NCBI GenBank assembly: GCA_000231825.2
Contig: JH720364.1
Location: 186,060-250,059, forward strand
DNA: 64,000 bases
Direction: 5' to 3'
Source: Tetrahymena elliotti 4EA
Lineage: Eukaryota > Ciliophora > Oligohymenophorea > Hymenostomatida > Tetrahymenidae
Position 1 is the first letter of the stretch; every line of letters begins with the position of its first letter. Position numbers and translations under genes: made by a program. The notes under the pieces are model-generated. The model saw only the letters and a program-made list of their open reading frames with translations, made no database searches and was not told the DNA's origin. Shown one piece after another: positions 36,901 to 48,700 of this stretch.

Positions 36901-39900
36901 TTTTTAAAATATTTTTAGAAGCTAAGTTATTGTATTTAAGATAAAAAATGAATTAATCAAAACAAAAATTTTTTTTTTGAAAAATAATTAAAAATTTAAT
37001 TAAAATTTTTTAATTTGAGTTTTTTTTTTGCTGTTTTTTGATAAAAATTTTAGTTAATATCAATCATAATATTTAAAAATTTTTAAAAAATAAAAAGGTA
37101 TTTAAATCTACTTATATCCAGATAATTCTTGCAAAGCTTGTGATACAACTAATAAATAATATTTAGATTCTGGAAAAATATGTAGATAATGTGATCAATC
37201 ATGCTAAACTTGTAATGGTTCATCTTCTAATTCTTGTTTAACATGTCCTGTAGGAAATTTTATTTATCCAGACTTCAGTTGCAGAATATGCAATACTGGA
37301 AATTAACAATTTTTAGATTAGTAGAATATTTGCTAGCAATGTCATTCTTCATGTTTAACTTGTAATGGTTAGTCTTCAGATTAATGCTTAAGTTGCCATT
37401 CAGGAAAAAGTTTATATCCTAATAATAGCTGTTAAGTTTGTTAAACAAGCAATCAATATTTTTTAGATTAATCCAATATTTGTAGATAATGTGATTCATC
37501 TTGCTTAACTTGTTATGGTTAATTACCTAGCGAATGCTTAAGTTGTCCTATTGGCAAAAGTTTATATCCTGATAATAGTTGCAATATTTGTAATTTAAAC
37601 TTTAAATAATTTTTAGACTCTTAGTAAATTTGTAGGTCTTGCCACCCATCATGCTTAACATGCAATGGTGCTACTGCTAGTGAATGCTCTAGCTGTCCAA
37701 TAGGAACAAATTTATTTCAAGATAATACTTGCCAAATATGCAACACAGCAAATTAGTTTTATATTGACTAAAACTCTCTTTGTAAACCATGTGACGCAAC
37801 TTGTAAAACTTGTAATGGATCTTTATAAACTTAATGTTAATCTTGTCCTCTAGGTAAATATTTATATCCAGATAATAGCTGCTAAGAATGTAATACTAAA
37901 AACCTTTAATATTTGGATCAAAATAATATATGTAGATCTTGTCATCAGACATGCTAAACTTGTAATGGATCTTAATTAAATTAATGCTTAACATGCCCTG
38001 TTGGATCTAATTTATATCCTGATTTCAGCTGTAAAGGATGTAATACAAATAATTAGCAATTTTTAGACAGAAATCAAGTTTGCAGAAATTGCCATTCATC
38101 ATGCTAAACATGTAATGGAGAACTTTAAACCTAATGTTTGAGTTGCCCCACAGGAAAATATTTATATCCTAATAATACTTGCTAATTTTGTGATACAAAT
38201 AAAAAATAATATCTTGATTCTAATTAAATTTGTAGATCTTGTCATTCTTCTTGTTTAACTTGCTCAGGATAAACTGAATAAGATTGCTTAAGCTGTATCT
38301 AAGGATTTAATTTATATCCATAAAATATTTGTAAGTACTGCGATACTAACAACTAATAATATTTAGACTCATCATAAATTTGTAGATCTTGTGATGTCTC
38401 TTGCTAAACATGCAATGGATTTTAACAGAACTAATGCTTAACTTGCCCAGAAGGAAAAAACTTATATGAAGATTTTACATGCAAAATCTGTGATATTAAT
38501 AGTATGCACTATTTAGACTAGTTGAATGTATGTAGAAGATGTGATGTTTCTTGCTTGACCTGTAAAGGATCTACTCCATAATCTTGTTTAACTTGTCCTC
38601 TAGGTAAATTTGTTAAAAGAAATCAGAATAATTTTCCAAAATCAATTTATGTTAATTCAAAAAACTAATTTATTGTGCTATTGCCAAAAAATCATAAAAA
38701 TTATTAATTTTTGATTTATTTTTATTAGTGAATATTAATAAAGATTACTTTTGTATCTTTAAATTAAAAAATTTAAATAGAATTTAATTATTAATTTAAA
38801 AAATCTAATAGGTACCAATTTTTTTGATGATAATTCATGCAAATTTTGTGACATAAATAATAAATTCTATTTAGACTAATCATAGATTTGTAGAAAATGT
38901 GACCCTTCTTGCTAAACTTGTAATGGCCCATCTAAAAATTAATGTCTTACTTGCGCTATTGGTACTTACCTTTATCCAGATAACTCCTGCTAAATATGTT
39001 AAATAAATAATAGATAGTATTTAGATAATACTAAAATTTGCAGATAATGTGATCTCTCATGTTTAACCTGTACAGATTCTTCACCAACTTCTTGTATAAC
39101 ATGTCCCTCAAATTATTCACTTTATTCAGATTAAAGTTGTAAAATTTGTGACATGAACCAATCATATTATTTAGATTCAAATAACATTTGTAGATAATGT
39201 CATAGCTCATGTTTAACATGTTATGGACCTTTGAACACTGAATGCTTAAGTTGCCCAATAGGACAAAATCTATTTCCTAATAATTCTTGTAATTATTGCA
39301 ATACTTCTAATTAGCAGTTTATTGACTCGAATTAAATATGTTAAAATTGTCATTTCAGTTGTTAAGAATGTAATGGACCCAATAAAACAGATTGTTTAAC
39401 TTGTGTTATTGGCAAATATTTTTAACCAGATAAAACTTGTAGTATTTGTGATATTAATAATAAATTTTATCTTGATCAAAATAAAATTTGTTAGCCATGT
39501 CATAATTCTTGTTTAGCATGTAATGGACCGAGTATAAACTCTTGTTTAGCATGCTAATAAGGAAAAATTCTTTACTATGATAATTCATGCTCTATTAAAT
39601 GCGATTTGTAAAATAAATTTTTTTTAGATGACTAAAAAGTTTGCTAAAAATGCTCAAACAATTGTTAAACATGTAAAGGGCATTTGGCTACTGACTGTTT
39701 GTTATGTGTATAAGGAATGATAAAATTTCAAGATTAGTCATGCAACATCTGCGATAAAAATGAAGGATAGTTTATTGATAGTAATTAAATATGTTAAAAT
39801 TGTGATGCGTCTTGTTTGACTTGTAATGGATAAATGCATACTAATTGTACTTCTTGTAGATAGGGATTAAGTTTGTATCCTGATAGTTCATGTTAATTTT

Positions 39901-42425
39901 GTGATTTAGACAATTAAAAATATTTGGATAAGTCTAATATTTGTAAATAATGTGATAAAACATGTTAAAAATGTAGTGGATTTTAAAAAGACTAATGCAT
40001 ATAATGTATTTAAGGATTAACATTATACCCTGATAGCACATGCTAAGTTTGCAATGAAAGTAATAGATAGTTCATAGATAAAAATAAAATTTGTTAGTAA
40101 TGTCATGATTCATGCTAAAAATGTAATGGACCCTCAAATTTAGATTGTACTTAATGTACACAAGGTTTGAGTTTTTAAAGTGAAAACATATGTAGTATTT
40201 GTAATATTTAAAATGGGTATTTTATAGATGAAAATAATAACTGTAAAAAATGTGATAAGAATTGTAAAATTTGTAACTCTTCTTAGTAATGCAAAATCTG
40301 TGAACTAGATTTTATTTTGTTTAATGGAATGTGCTTTAACTGTAAATCAGGGACTTATTTTGGTAAATTTTTTTCTTTTTATTAAAGTATATTTATCTTT
40401 TTAATTTTAAATTAAATAACAAAAGACCCTGTTTCTGTAAGCTGTAAAAATTGTAGCTAAAAATGTAAGACTTGCTTTGGTGGTCTTTAAACATAATGTA
40501 GATTGTGTGCTAACCCTGATTAATTTTTTGACTAAAACAATTATTGCGTTGACTCTTGTTAAGAAGGATATATTAGAAATCAAACATCAAACAAATGTTA
40601 GAAATGTTTTTATTATTAAACTTCTCAAGAAAAATAGATTTGTGTTACAAAGTGCCCTGATTAATTTTATAATGATTCAAATAATATTTGCAAAAAATGT
40701 GGAGATAACTGCAAATCTTGCATTAACTCTGAAATATGTATAGAATGTAACTAAAATTATAGTTTTAGGAATAAAACTTAAAATGAGTGCACTATTTGTT
40801 AGTCAGATGAGTACCAAGATGAAAATAACATATGTTAAAAATGTAAAATAGCTAATTGTATAGAGTGTTCAAATCAAAATATATGCTTTTAATGCAAAGT
40901 AGGATATATTTAAAGATAAGCATATTGTGAATATGATAAGAGATATGATCATTATACTTGTTCATATTCAACTTAGAAAGAATGCTAAGAAGAATTAAAT
41001 TTAATAACAAAGGTCGATACAAGCATGTAGTCAGTTCAAATCGCATCTTTTAGTCTCCAAACTTTAAATACTTTTTTTTTTGCATAAGGAAGTCAATTTG
41101 CTTACTCTTTGTAAATATAGCAAATAATAGGTAATACTAAATTTTCTGATGAAATTAAAACATTAAGTATAACCTCAACTTTTATTGATTTAAATTACTA
41201 AATGAATATTATTAGTATCATTCCTAGACCATTATTTAATGGAATTTCTTAAAATTAAACCTCAACAGAAGGCTTGTTAAAAATTTAGAGAATGTTAGAA
41301 AATGCTTCTTCAAGCGATTTAAGAAAAATACAATCTTTTGATTTAAGCAGACTGTTTTTATTTGATACATCAAATTATTTCATTATAAACATAATATTTA
41401 TAACATTTTTAGCTATTTGTAAATTATTAAGTTAAAGATTTGTCTCTTTTTGTAAAATTGAAGAGAATAAGTATTCACTATTAATTAAGCTACAGCTTTT
41501 GTTCTCAAATTATCTTCTGATATCAATTTTTAAAGCCATATAGTAAATAGATTTTACAACAACACTTTAAAAAATAAGTTTTGCTTTTTAGATACTCTAC
41601 TTGATATGCTACTTATTATTTTTAATATTCTTCTTTTACTAAATAAAGAATTTTGATAGAAAATTAAATGCTGATTCAATAAATAAATATCGCACTTTAA
41701 TTTATAATGTAAATATTGAGATACCTTTTGGAAAATACTTTTGGTTCTTCTTTGAAGTAAGAAAAATATTAAATATAATATTTATTTTTACGATTCCCTC
41801 AGTAGTTATTTCTATGACACTCGTGATGTCGTTGAATTTTATTTTTTTCGTTTATATGCTATACTTTTAGCCAATAATTGTTAAAAACGAACTGAGATAT
41901 TATTATGTTTTAGAATTCTTACAACTAGCTGTGAATCTAAATATAATTTTATTATATAATTTTAATGATTTTATAATAGCATGGTCTACAATAATTAGTA
42001 TGGGAATGCTAAATTTAACAATCTTATTATATTCAGTATACATATCCTACAAAATATTAAGGATCAAATTTTGTAAATCAAAATTTATAGTATCTGATAA
42101 AGAATATTCTGAAGAAGATATGAGATCAAAACAAATTAAATCTATAATTGATAAAACTAAGATGAGAATTAAAGTGAAACCATTTATCTTAAATTAAGAT
42201 AGCTTATAAAATATGTCTTAGATTATTGCGTAAATTTTTTAATTATATTGTTCATTCTTATATTTAATTTTTATTAACAATAACAGTAATTCAAGAGCTG
42301 AAAATATGGAAAATCTTCATTAAATTTCTATTAAATGGAATAGAAATCCACTATATCTGAGGAATATATCATTAAATTTTGAGAAATAATAATGTGTTAA
42401 ATAAAATTAAAATTTAATTTCCTGA
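33953..42425 (+). CDS. Copy 2: giant Cys-rich repeat protein with multi-pass C-terminal domain
   Basis: Five exons: 33953-36872, 37098-38603, 38812-40362, 40426-42229 and 42287-42425, all GT-AG with matching phases (1,1,1,2). Total 7920 nt, about 2639 residues, with TGA 42423-42425. The N-terminus has a hydrophobic leader (NYFILFLLSKITS), then a Cys cap (CNYACYCTVSYTCQSC). About 37 units of about 50 residues follow, pattern C-x2-SC-x2-CNG...CL-x-CP-x-G...L-x-PDNSC-x2-CD...YLD...IC. They match furin/growth-factor-receptor Cys-rich repeats. After exon 3 comes a different Cys linker (CPDQFYNDSNNICKKC) ending near CEYDKRYDHYTC, a non-Cys ectodomain (TFIDLNYQMNIISIIP), then about six membrane segments including NYFIINIIFITFLAICKLLS and a conserved loop IPFGKYFWFFFEVRK. 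The last exon encodes ISIKWNRNPLYLRN. It is predicted to sit at the cell surface or in secretory membranes as a receptor or adhesion protein; ligand and role are unknown. Confidence 0.9.
34350..40362 (+). repeat. Furin/GFR-like Cys-repeat array of copy 2
   Basis: Tandem units of about 150 bp, interrupted by introns at 36873-37097 and 38604-38811. The first block uses the unit type FYINGSSCLQCNQSCLTCNG. From about 35.8 kb the unit type changes to YLDSQNICRSCDSSCLTC. Each unit carries eight Cys in fixed spacing. Confidence 0.9.
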
Positions 42426-45400
42426 GAGATTTATTTTTTAAGATTTAAATTTATTCAATTAATATGTTAGAATCAGTATTTTATTTGTTTATTTATTAAA
42501 TAAATAGGGGAATTAATTATGTGGCATTATTAATTTTAAAAAAATAAACAAAAATTTTAAGAAAAAAAAATTAGAATTTTTGTTTAAAAATTGTTTTGAT
42601 GTATTTGATTTGAAGTTATCTGAATATCATATATTTTATTTTTCTCATTTTTTAAATAAAGACTGAATTATCAAAATACAAAAAATAATTTTTTTTTCCT
42701 AACAAAAACAAATTTAAAGAGTTATTAAGATATAATTTTTTAAAATTAAAAATAACTATGACCATTATTTTTAAATGAGAGAAATGTGTTCTTAGCTAAG
42801 AAGATTAAGAGAATGAGAGGCAAAAATGGTATAAAGATCATTAACAAAATTATCTCAAATATCCACAAAAATGTTAAATTTGTAATATTTGATAAGTAAC
42901 ATGTCATAATAAATTAATTATTTTGGGTTTTTATTTTAGAAGGATAAAAATATTTAAAACAAAAAAAAATTTATAATGTAGGCATTCAGAAAAATCTGCT
43001 TTTAGCTTAGAAGATATTAAGATGAGTAGAGATTTAAGAATACCAAATAAAATTAAATATCATTTAAAGAACCTTAATTTCTAAGTTAATTGTTAATTAT
43101 TTTTTGACAAAGTTAAGTAAGACTCAATAGCTTAATAAAAAGGAATAGCTAAATTGCATTTTTATTAAAAAAGAGTAAATAGCAAAATATCAAAAAAGTC
43201 TTGAGGTACCTTTTACAACTATTTTAAATAATAATTATATCAGATGCACTCAAAATTAACACCTCCAACATATTTAAATAATGTTTTTAGTTAATAAAAT
43301 ATATACCAAGATAATCTTTTTTTTATAATCTGGTTTTTTCCTTATCTACAAAAAATATGATTGCAATTTGTTCTCATTTGTTAGAAGTCCTTTCTTATTT
43401 ATTTTGGAAAATTTTTAATTCTTAAGTATCGAGGTAAAAATTAGTCAATAAATAAAAAGATAATAAATTTTTCAGTTTAAAACATTTTCATTAAAAATTC
43501 TATTACATTTGCAAAAATAAACTTTCTAAATATCATTTTTGCAAAAAATAAATATTGACTCTCAAAAAGAAATAAGCTTTGAGATGACAAAAAAAATTAA
43601 TCCTATCTTATCTTATGGTAAATAATTGATAATTTGTTTTATTGATTGAGCCTGATTATATTAATATTACAGAAAAAGGAAAAAAGTTATTGATGAAAAT
43701 CAATCTGTTGATATCCAAAAGCTGATTACACAATCCCCAATATTTAATAATAAGAAATAAATTATCAGTATATTTTGAATTCGATAATTTCAAAATGATC
43801 TGTCACTAAAAAATGAAATTTACAAATTATGATTAATGATTTTTTTAATTAATATTAATAATATTATTAATATTTGTAACCCTAATAAATAATATCAATC
43901 TATAATATTAAATACCCTCTTTATTTTTTTTTTACTTTGTGTAATTTGTATGAATAAACCCATCAGAAAACTTTTAGCCTTTAAGACTTTTGAAATAATA
44001 AGTTACTGAAAATGAATGAGTTTACACTTAAAAAATAGTAGAATAACAAAAAAGTTCTTATTGTAAAGATAAAAACATAACTTTTTAAAAAATTGGTGGT
44101 AATATTTATTTTTCATATGTATTATTTATTTTTATTATTCCTCATGCATTTGATCCTGTTATTTTTTACACTGTAAATACAAATAGTAATATGCTTAATT
44201 AAAATGTCGCTTGATTTTGCTTATTTGAGTTTCACAAAAATGTTTACCATTTTAGTAAATTTTATAATCTGTTATTTTGAGTGATTATAAAAACACCTAA
44301 ATTGTGGGGAAAAAATCAAAGAAAAATTATAAATTTTCATTGATTCCTTAACCATTAGATTAGCAAAATTTATTTATCAAATTGTTTGATCAACTAACAA
44401 AAAATTTTACATAAACTTTGTCTTAGTAAATTTAAATATGAGCAGAGTAAAATAAAAAGAAACAAATTTACCTCATAATTATTATATTTTAAGATTTTTA
44501 AAAATAAAATTTGAAGAATACTCAATTTTAAACAAAAAAAGCCATCACAAATAATTGTTTTATAAAAATTTACTAAGAGGTTTCATCAATCAAGATTTTT
44601 TAAAAACTAATATTTATTTCTAAAAAAAATTAATGAACAATATGGTCTAGATCAATTTTTTTGATTCAATTAGCTTTTGATAAGATTTTTATATTTCTCT
44701 TTTGATGGTTTTTTTATCAAGATGATTTTTTAATTAAAAATTGTCGTGAAATCAACATCGCTTGAATGATTACTTTATATGATTATAATAACTAGGCAAT
44801 TTCTTAATTGAATATTTATTTTTTATGATTAAAAAACCCAAAATCAATAATTAAGTGAGATAAACATTTAAACCCATAAAAAGGAAGAGATAGTCATTTT
44901 CATTTCTCATTTTTTTTCTTTACAATTCTTGTCTTAAAATGTAACTTTATAAAAAGTTTTGTTTTCAATAAAAAATTAAAAGAAAATAAGTTAGATAGAT
45001 TAAAATCATCTAAAAAATTTATTGTTTCTTTAAAGCTTAAAATTATACAAATTTTTATGGCAAATTATTAAAACTAACTTTTGTGATTAAAAAACAAGTG
45101 TTTTTTTGTATTATAATTGGAATTAGTTTTTCAAAGAAAGAGATATTGTTAATAATTAATAATTTGTAAAAAATTTAGTAAAGACTACATAATTTAGTAA
45201 ATGAGCAATTTAAGTGCCAAACAATAAATGAGTATTTTAAAGAAAATTTTTTAATTTAAAGTTAATATTTTATTTAAAAAATAGTTCTTTTTCTTATCAT
45301 ATCACTCTCATTGGCATAACCTTTTAGAAGTGATGGACTGAAATAAGATTCGTAAGGCCAATTTTTTTCTATTCTCCATTTTTATGTGTTGACTTAAAAA

Positions 45401-45775
45401 TATTTATTAAATTTATTCAATCTATCTATTCCAATTAATAATACTAATATTTTAACTTAGAAGTAAATTTTTTCCAGAAAAAGGATTAAATTTAATATTA
45501 TTAAAAAATTAATAAATTAAATCATTTACTATTTGATCTTTTATTCTAATATTTATTTAATTAATGAATAAATATTTCAAATAAACAGATAAATATTATT
45601 TTTCATTTTATTAATCCACTCTAAATTGACTAAATTGTGCTATTGTGAGATTTCATATAAATTCATAATTTTTTATCTCTAAAATAAAAAAAAATCTCAA
45701 AAAACTTTTTTAGAACTCATTAGAACTGTGCATCACTCGCACATCATACAAATATTACTAATATTATTACTAAAA
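42426..45775. other. Long intergenic region between array copies 2 and 3
   Basis: About 3.3 kb of AT-rich, homopolymer-rich DNA. I see no repeat-unit remnant, membrane-domain remnant or other gene in it. Confidence 0.5.
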
Positions 45776-48700
45776 ATGTTTTTATTAAATAATAAAATAA
45801 TTTTGATTTATTTTGCATCTAAGTATTTTTTTTCATCTAATTAGAAATAATAAATAGAGAGCACTAATTTTTTGTAATGCTAACTGTAACTGTACTTTTT
45901 TCGGATGTGATTCTTGTGTTTCAAGTAGTTTTTATAAAAGCGGTAGTTCTTGTTCTGCTTGTAATTCTTCATGCGCTAGTTGCAACGGTGGATCTTCAAC
46001 AAATTGTTTATCATGTCCTTCAGGAAAATATTTATTTTCTAATAACTCTTGTAATGTTTGTAATACTAGTGGTGGATATTATATTAATGGTATTCAATGT
46101 TTAGCATGTAATTCTTCTTGTGCTAATTGTAATGGGCCTAATAATAATAATTGTTTGACTTGCCCTTCAGGAAATTACTTATTTTCTAACAATTCTTGTG
46201 GTATTTGCAATACAAGTAGTGGTTTTTATATAAGTGGGATACAGTGTATAGCATGTCATTCATCTTGTTCTACTTGTAATGGAAATACATCTACTAACTG
46301 TTTGACATGCCCATCAGGAAANNNNNNNNNNNNNNNNNNNNNNNNNNNNNNNNNNNNNNNNNNNNNNNNNNNNNNNNNNNNNNNNNNNNNNNNNNNNNNN
46401 NNNNNNNNNNNNNNNNNNNNNNNNNNNNNNNNNNNNNNNNNNNNNNNNNNNNNNNNNNNNNNNNNNNNNNNNNNNNNNNNNNNNNNNNNNNNNNNNNNNN
46501 NNNNNNNNNNNNNNNNNNNNNNNNNNNNNNNNNNNNNNNNNNNNNNNNNNNNNNNNNNNNNNNNNNNNNNNNNNNNNNNNNNNNNNNNNNNNNNNNNNNN
46601 NNNNNNNNNNNNNNNNNNNNNNNNNNNNNNNNNNNNNNNNNNNNNNNNNNNNNNNNNNNNNNNNNNNNNNNNNNNNNNNNNNNNNNNNNNNNNNNNNNNN
46701 NNNNNNNNNNNNNNNNNNNNNNNNNNNNNNNNNNNNNNNNNNNNNNNNNNNNNNNNNNNNNNNNNNNNNNNNNNNNNNNNNNNNNNNNNNNNNNNNNNNN
46801 NNNNNNNNNNNNNNNNNNNNNNNNNNNNNNNNNNNNNNNNNNNNNNNNNNNNNNNNNNNNNNNNNNNNNNNNNNNNNNNNNNNNNNNNNNNNNNNNNNNN
46901 NNNNNNNGACTTGCCCTTCAGGAAAGTATTTATTTACGAATAACTCATGTGGGATCTGTAATACTAGTAGTGGATTTTACATAAGTGGAACCTAATGCTT
47001 GGTATGTAATTCTTAATGCTCTACTTGTAATGGACCTAATAATAATAATTGTTTAACTTGTCCACCTGGAAAATATTTATTCTTAGATAACACATGTAAT
47101 ACTTGTAATACAAGCAATGGTTTCTATATCAGTGGAATCTAGTGCATATCTTGTGATGTTTCTTGTGCTACTTGTAATGGAAATACAACTACTAGCTGTT
47201 TGACTTGTCCTTCAGGGAATTACTTATTTTCCAACAATTCTTGTGGGCTATGCAATACTAGTAGTGGATTTTATATCAGTTCTGATAGATGCATATCTTG
47301 CCATTCTTCATGTGCAACTTGCAACGGAAATAACTCAACAAATTGTCTAAATTGTCATTTAGGAAAGTATTTATATGCTAATAATTCATGCAATGACTGT
47401 GATATAAATAATGGATATTATATTAGTCAAGAAAAATGTATTTCCTGTGATCTCTCTTGTGCAACTTGTAATGGGAATAATTAAAATAATTGCTTAACAT
47501 GTCCTTTAGGTAAATACTTATTTACTGATAATACATGCAAAGGTTGTGCTACTAACAATGGATTCTTTATAAGTGGGAATAATTGTTTAGAGTGTGATTC
47601 TACTTGTTAATCATGCTATGGTTTATTATCAAATAACTGTCTTTCTTGCTACTAAGGCTCATATTTATTTTAAAATAATACATGTTCATCAACATGTGAT
47701 ACAAATAATGGATATTTCTTAAGCAATAATCAATGTTTACTTTGTGATTCTTCTTGCCTTGCATGTAGCGGATCTTCTCCTTAAAATTGTTTGCAATGCC
47801 GCTCTGGATGGTTCCTATATGAAGATAATTCATGCTAATAGAATTGCAATACTAGCTTAGGGTTTTTTGTATAGGGTAATAATTGTCTTTCCTGCTATTC
47901 TTCATGTTAATCTTGTTTTGGATAGTTACCTACTAATTGTTTAACATGCAAGCCAGGGAAATTTTTATATGCTGATAATTCATGCAATACTTGTGATATA
48001 GATAACAGTTATTTTATTAGCTAAAATATGTGTGTTAAATGCAGTTAATCTTGTAAAACTTGTGATGGGGCTTCACCAACTTAATGTCTTTCATGCTTAA
48101 ATGGCCTTTCTCTTTATCCAGATAATTCTTGTTAAGTGTGCGATTTAAGTAATTAATAATATTTAGATAATTAAAATATATGCCGAAGTTGTCATCCTTC
48201 TTGTAAAACTTGTAGTGGTCCAAATTCTTAAGAATGTTTAAGTTGCTTCAGCGGAAAATACATTTATCCAGACTACAGTTGTCAAGTATGCAATACTTAA
48301 AACTAATAATATTTGGATAATTAAAATATTTGTAGATCATGTGATTTAACATGCCAAACATGTAATGGATAATTGCCTACTTCTTGTATAAGTTGTCCAA
48401 ACAACGGAACTTATCTTTATCCAGATAATAGTTGTAAAATTTGTAATATTTCTAACTAGTAATACTTAGATTCCTTAAATATATGTCAATCTTGCGATTC
48501 TACTTGTTTGACTTGTAATGGTGCTTCTCCAAATTCATGTCTCACGTGTTTTAATAGGAAAACTTTATTTCCGGATAATAGTTGTTAATTTTGTGATACT
48601 AATAATAAATTCTATATAGATAGTTCTTAAATTTGTAGATCTTGTGATTCAAGTTGTTTGACTTGTATGGATTAGACCCCTTAATCATGTCTAAGTTGTC

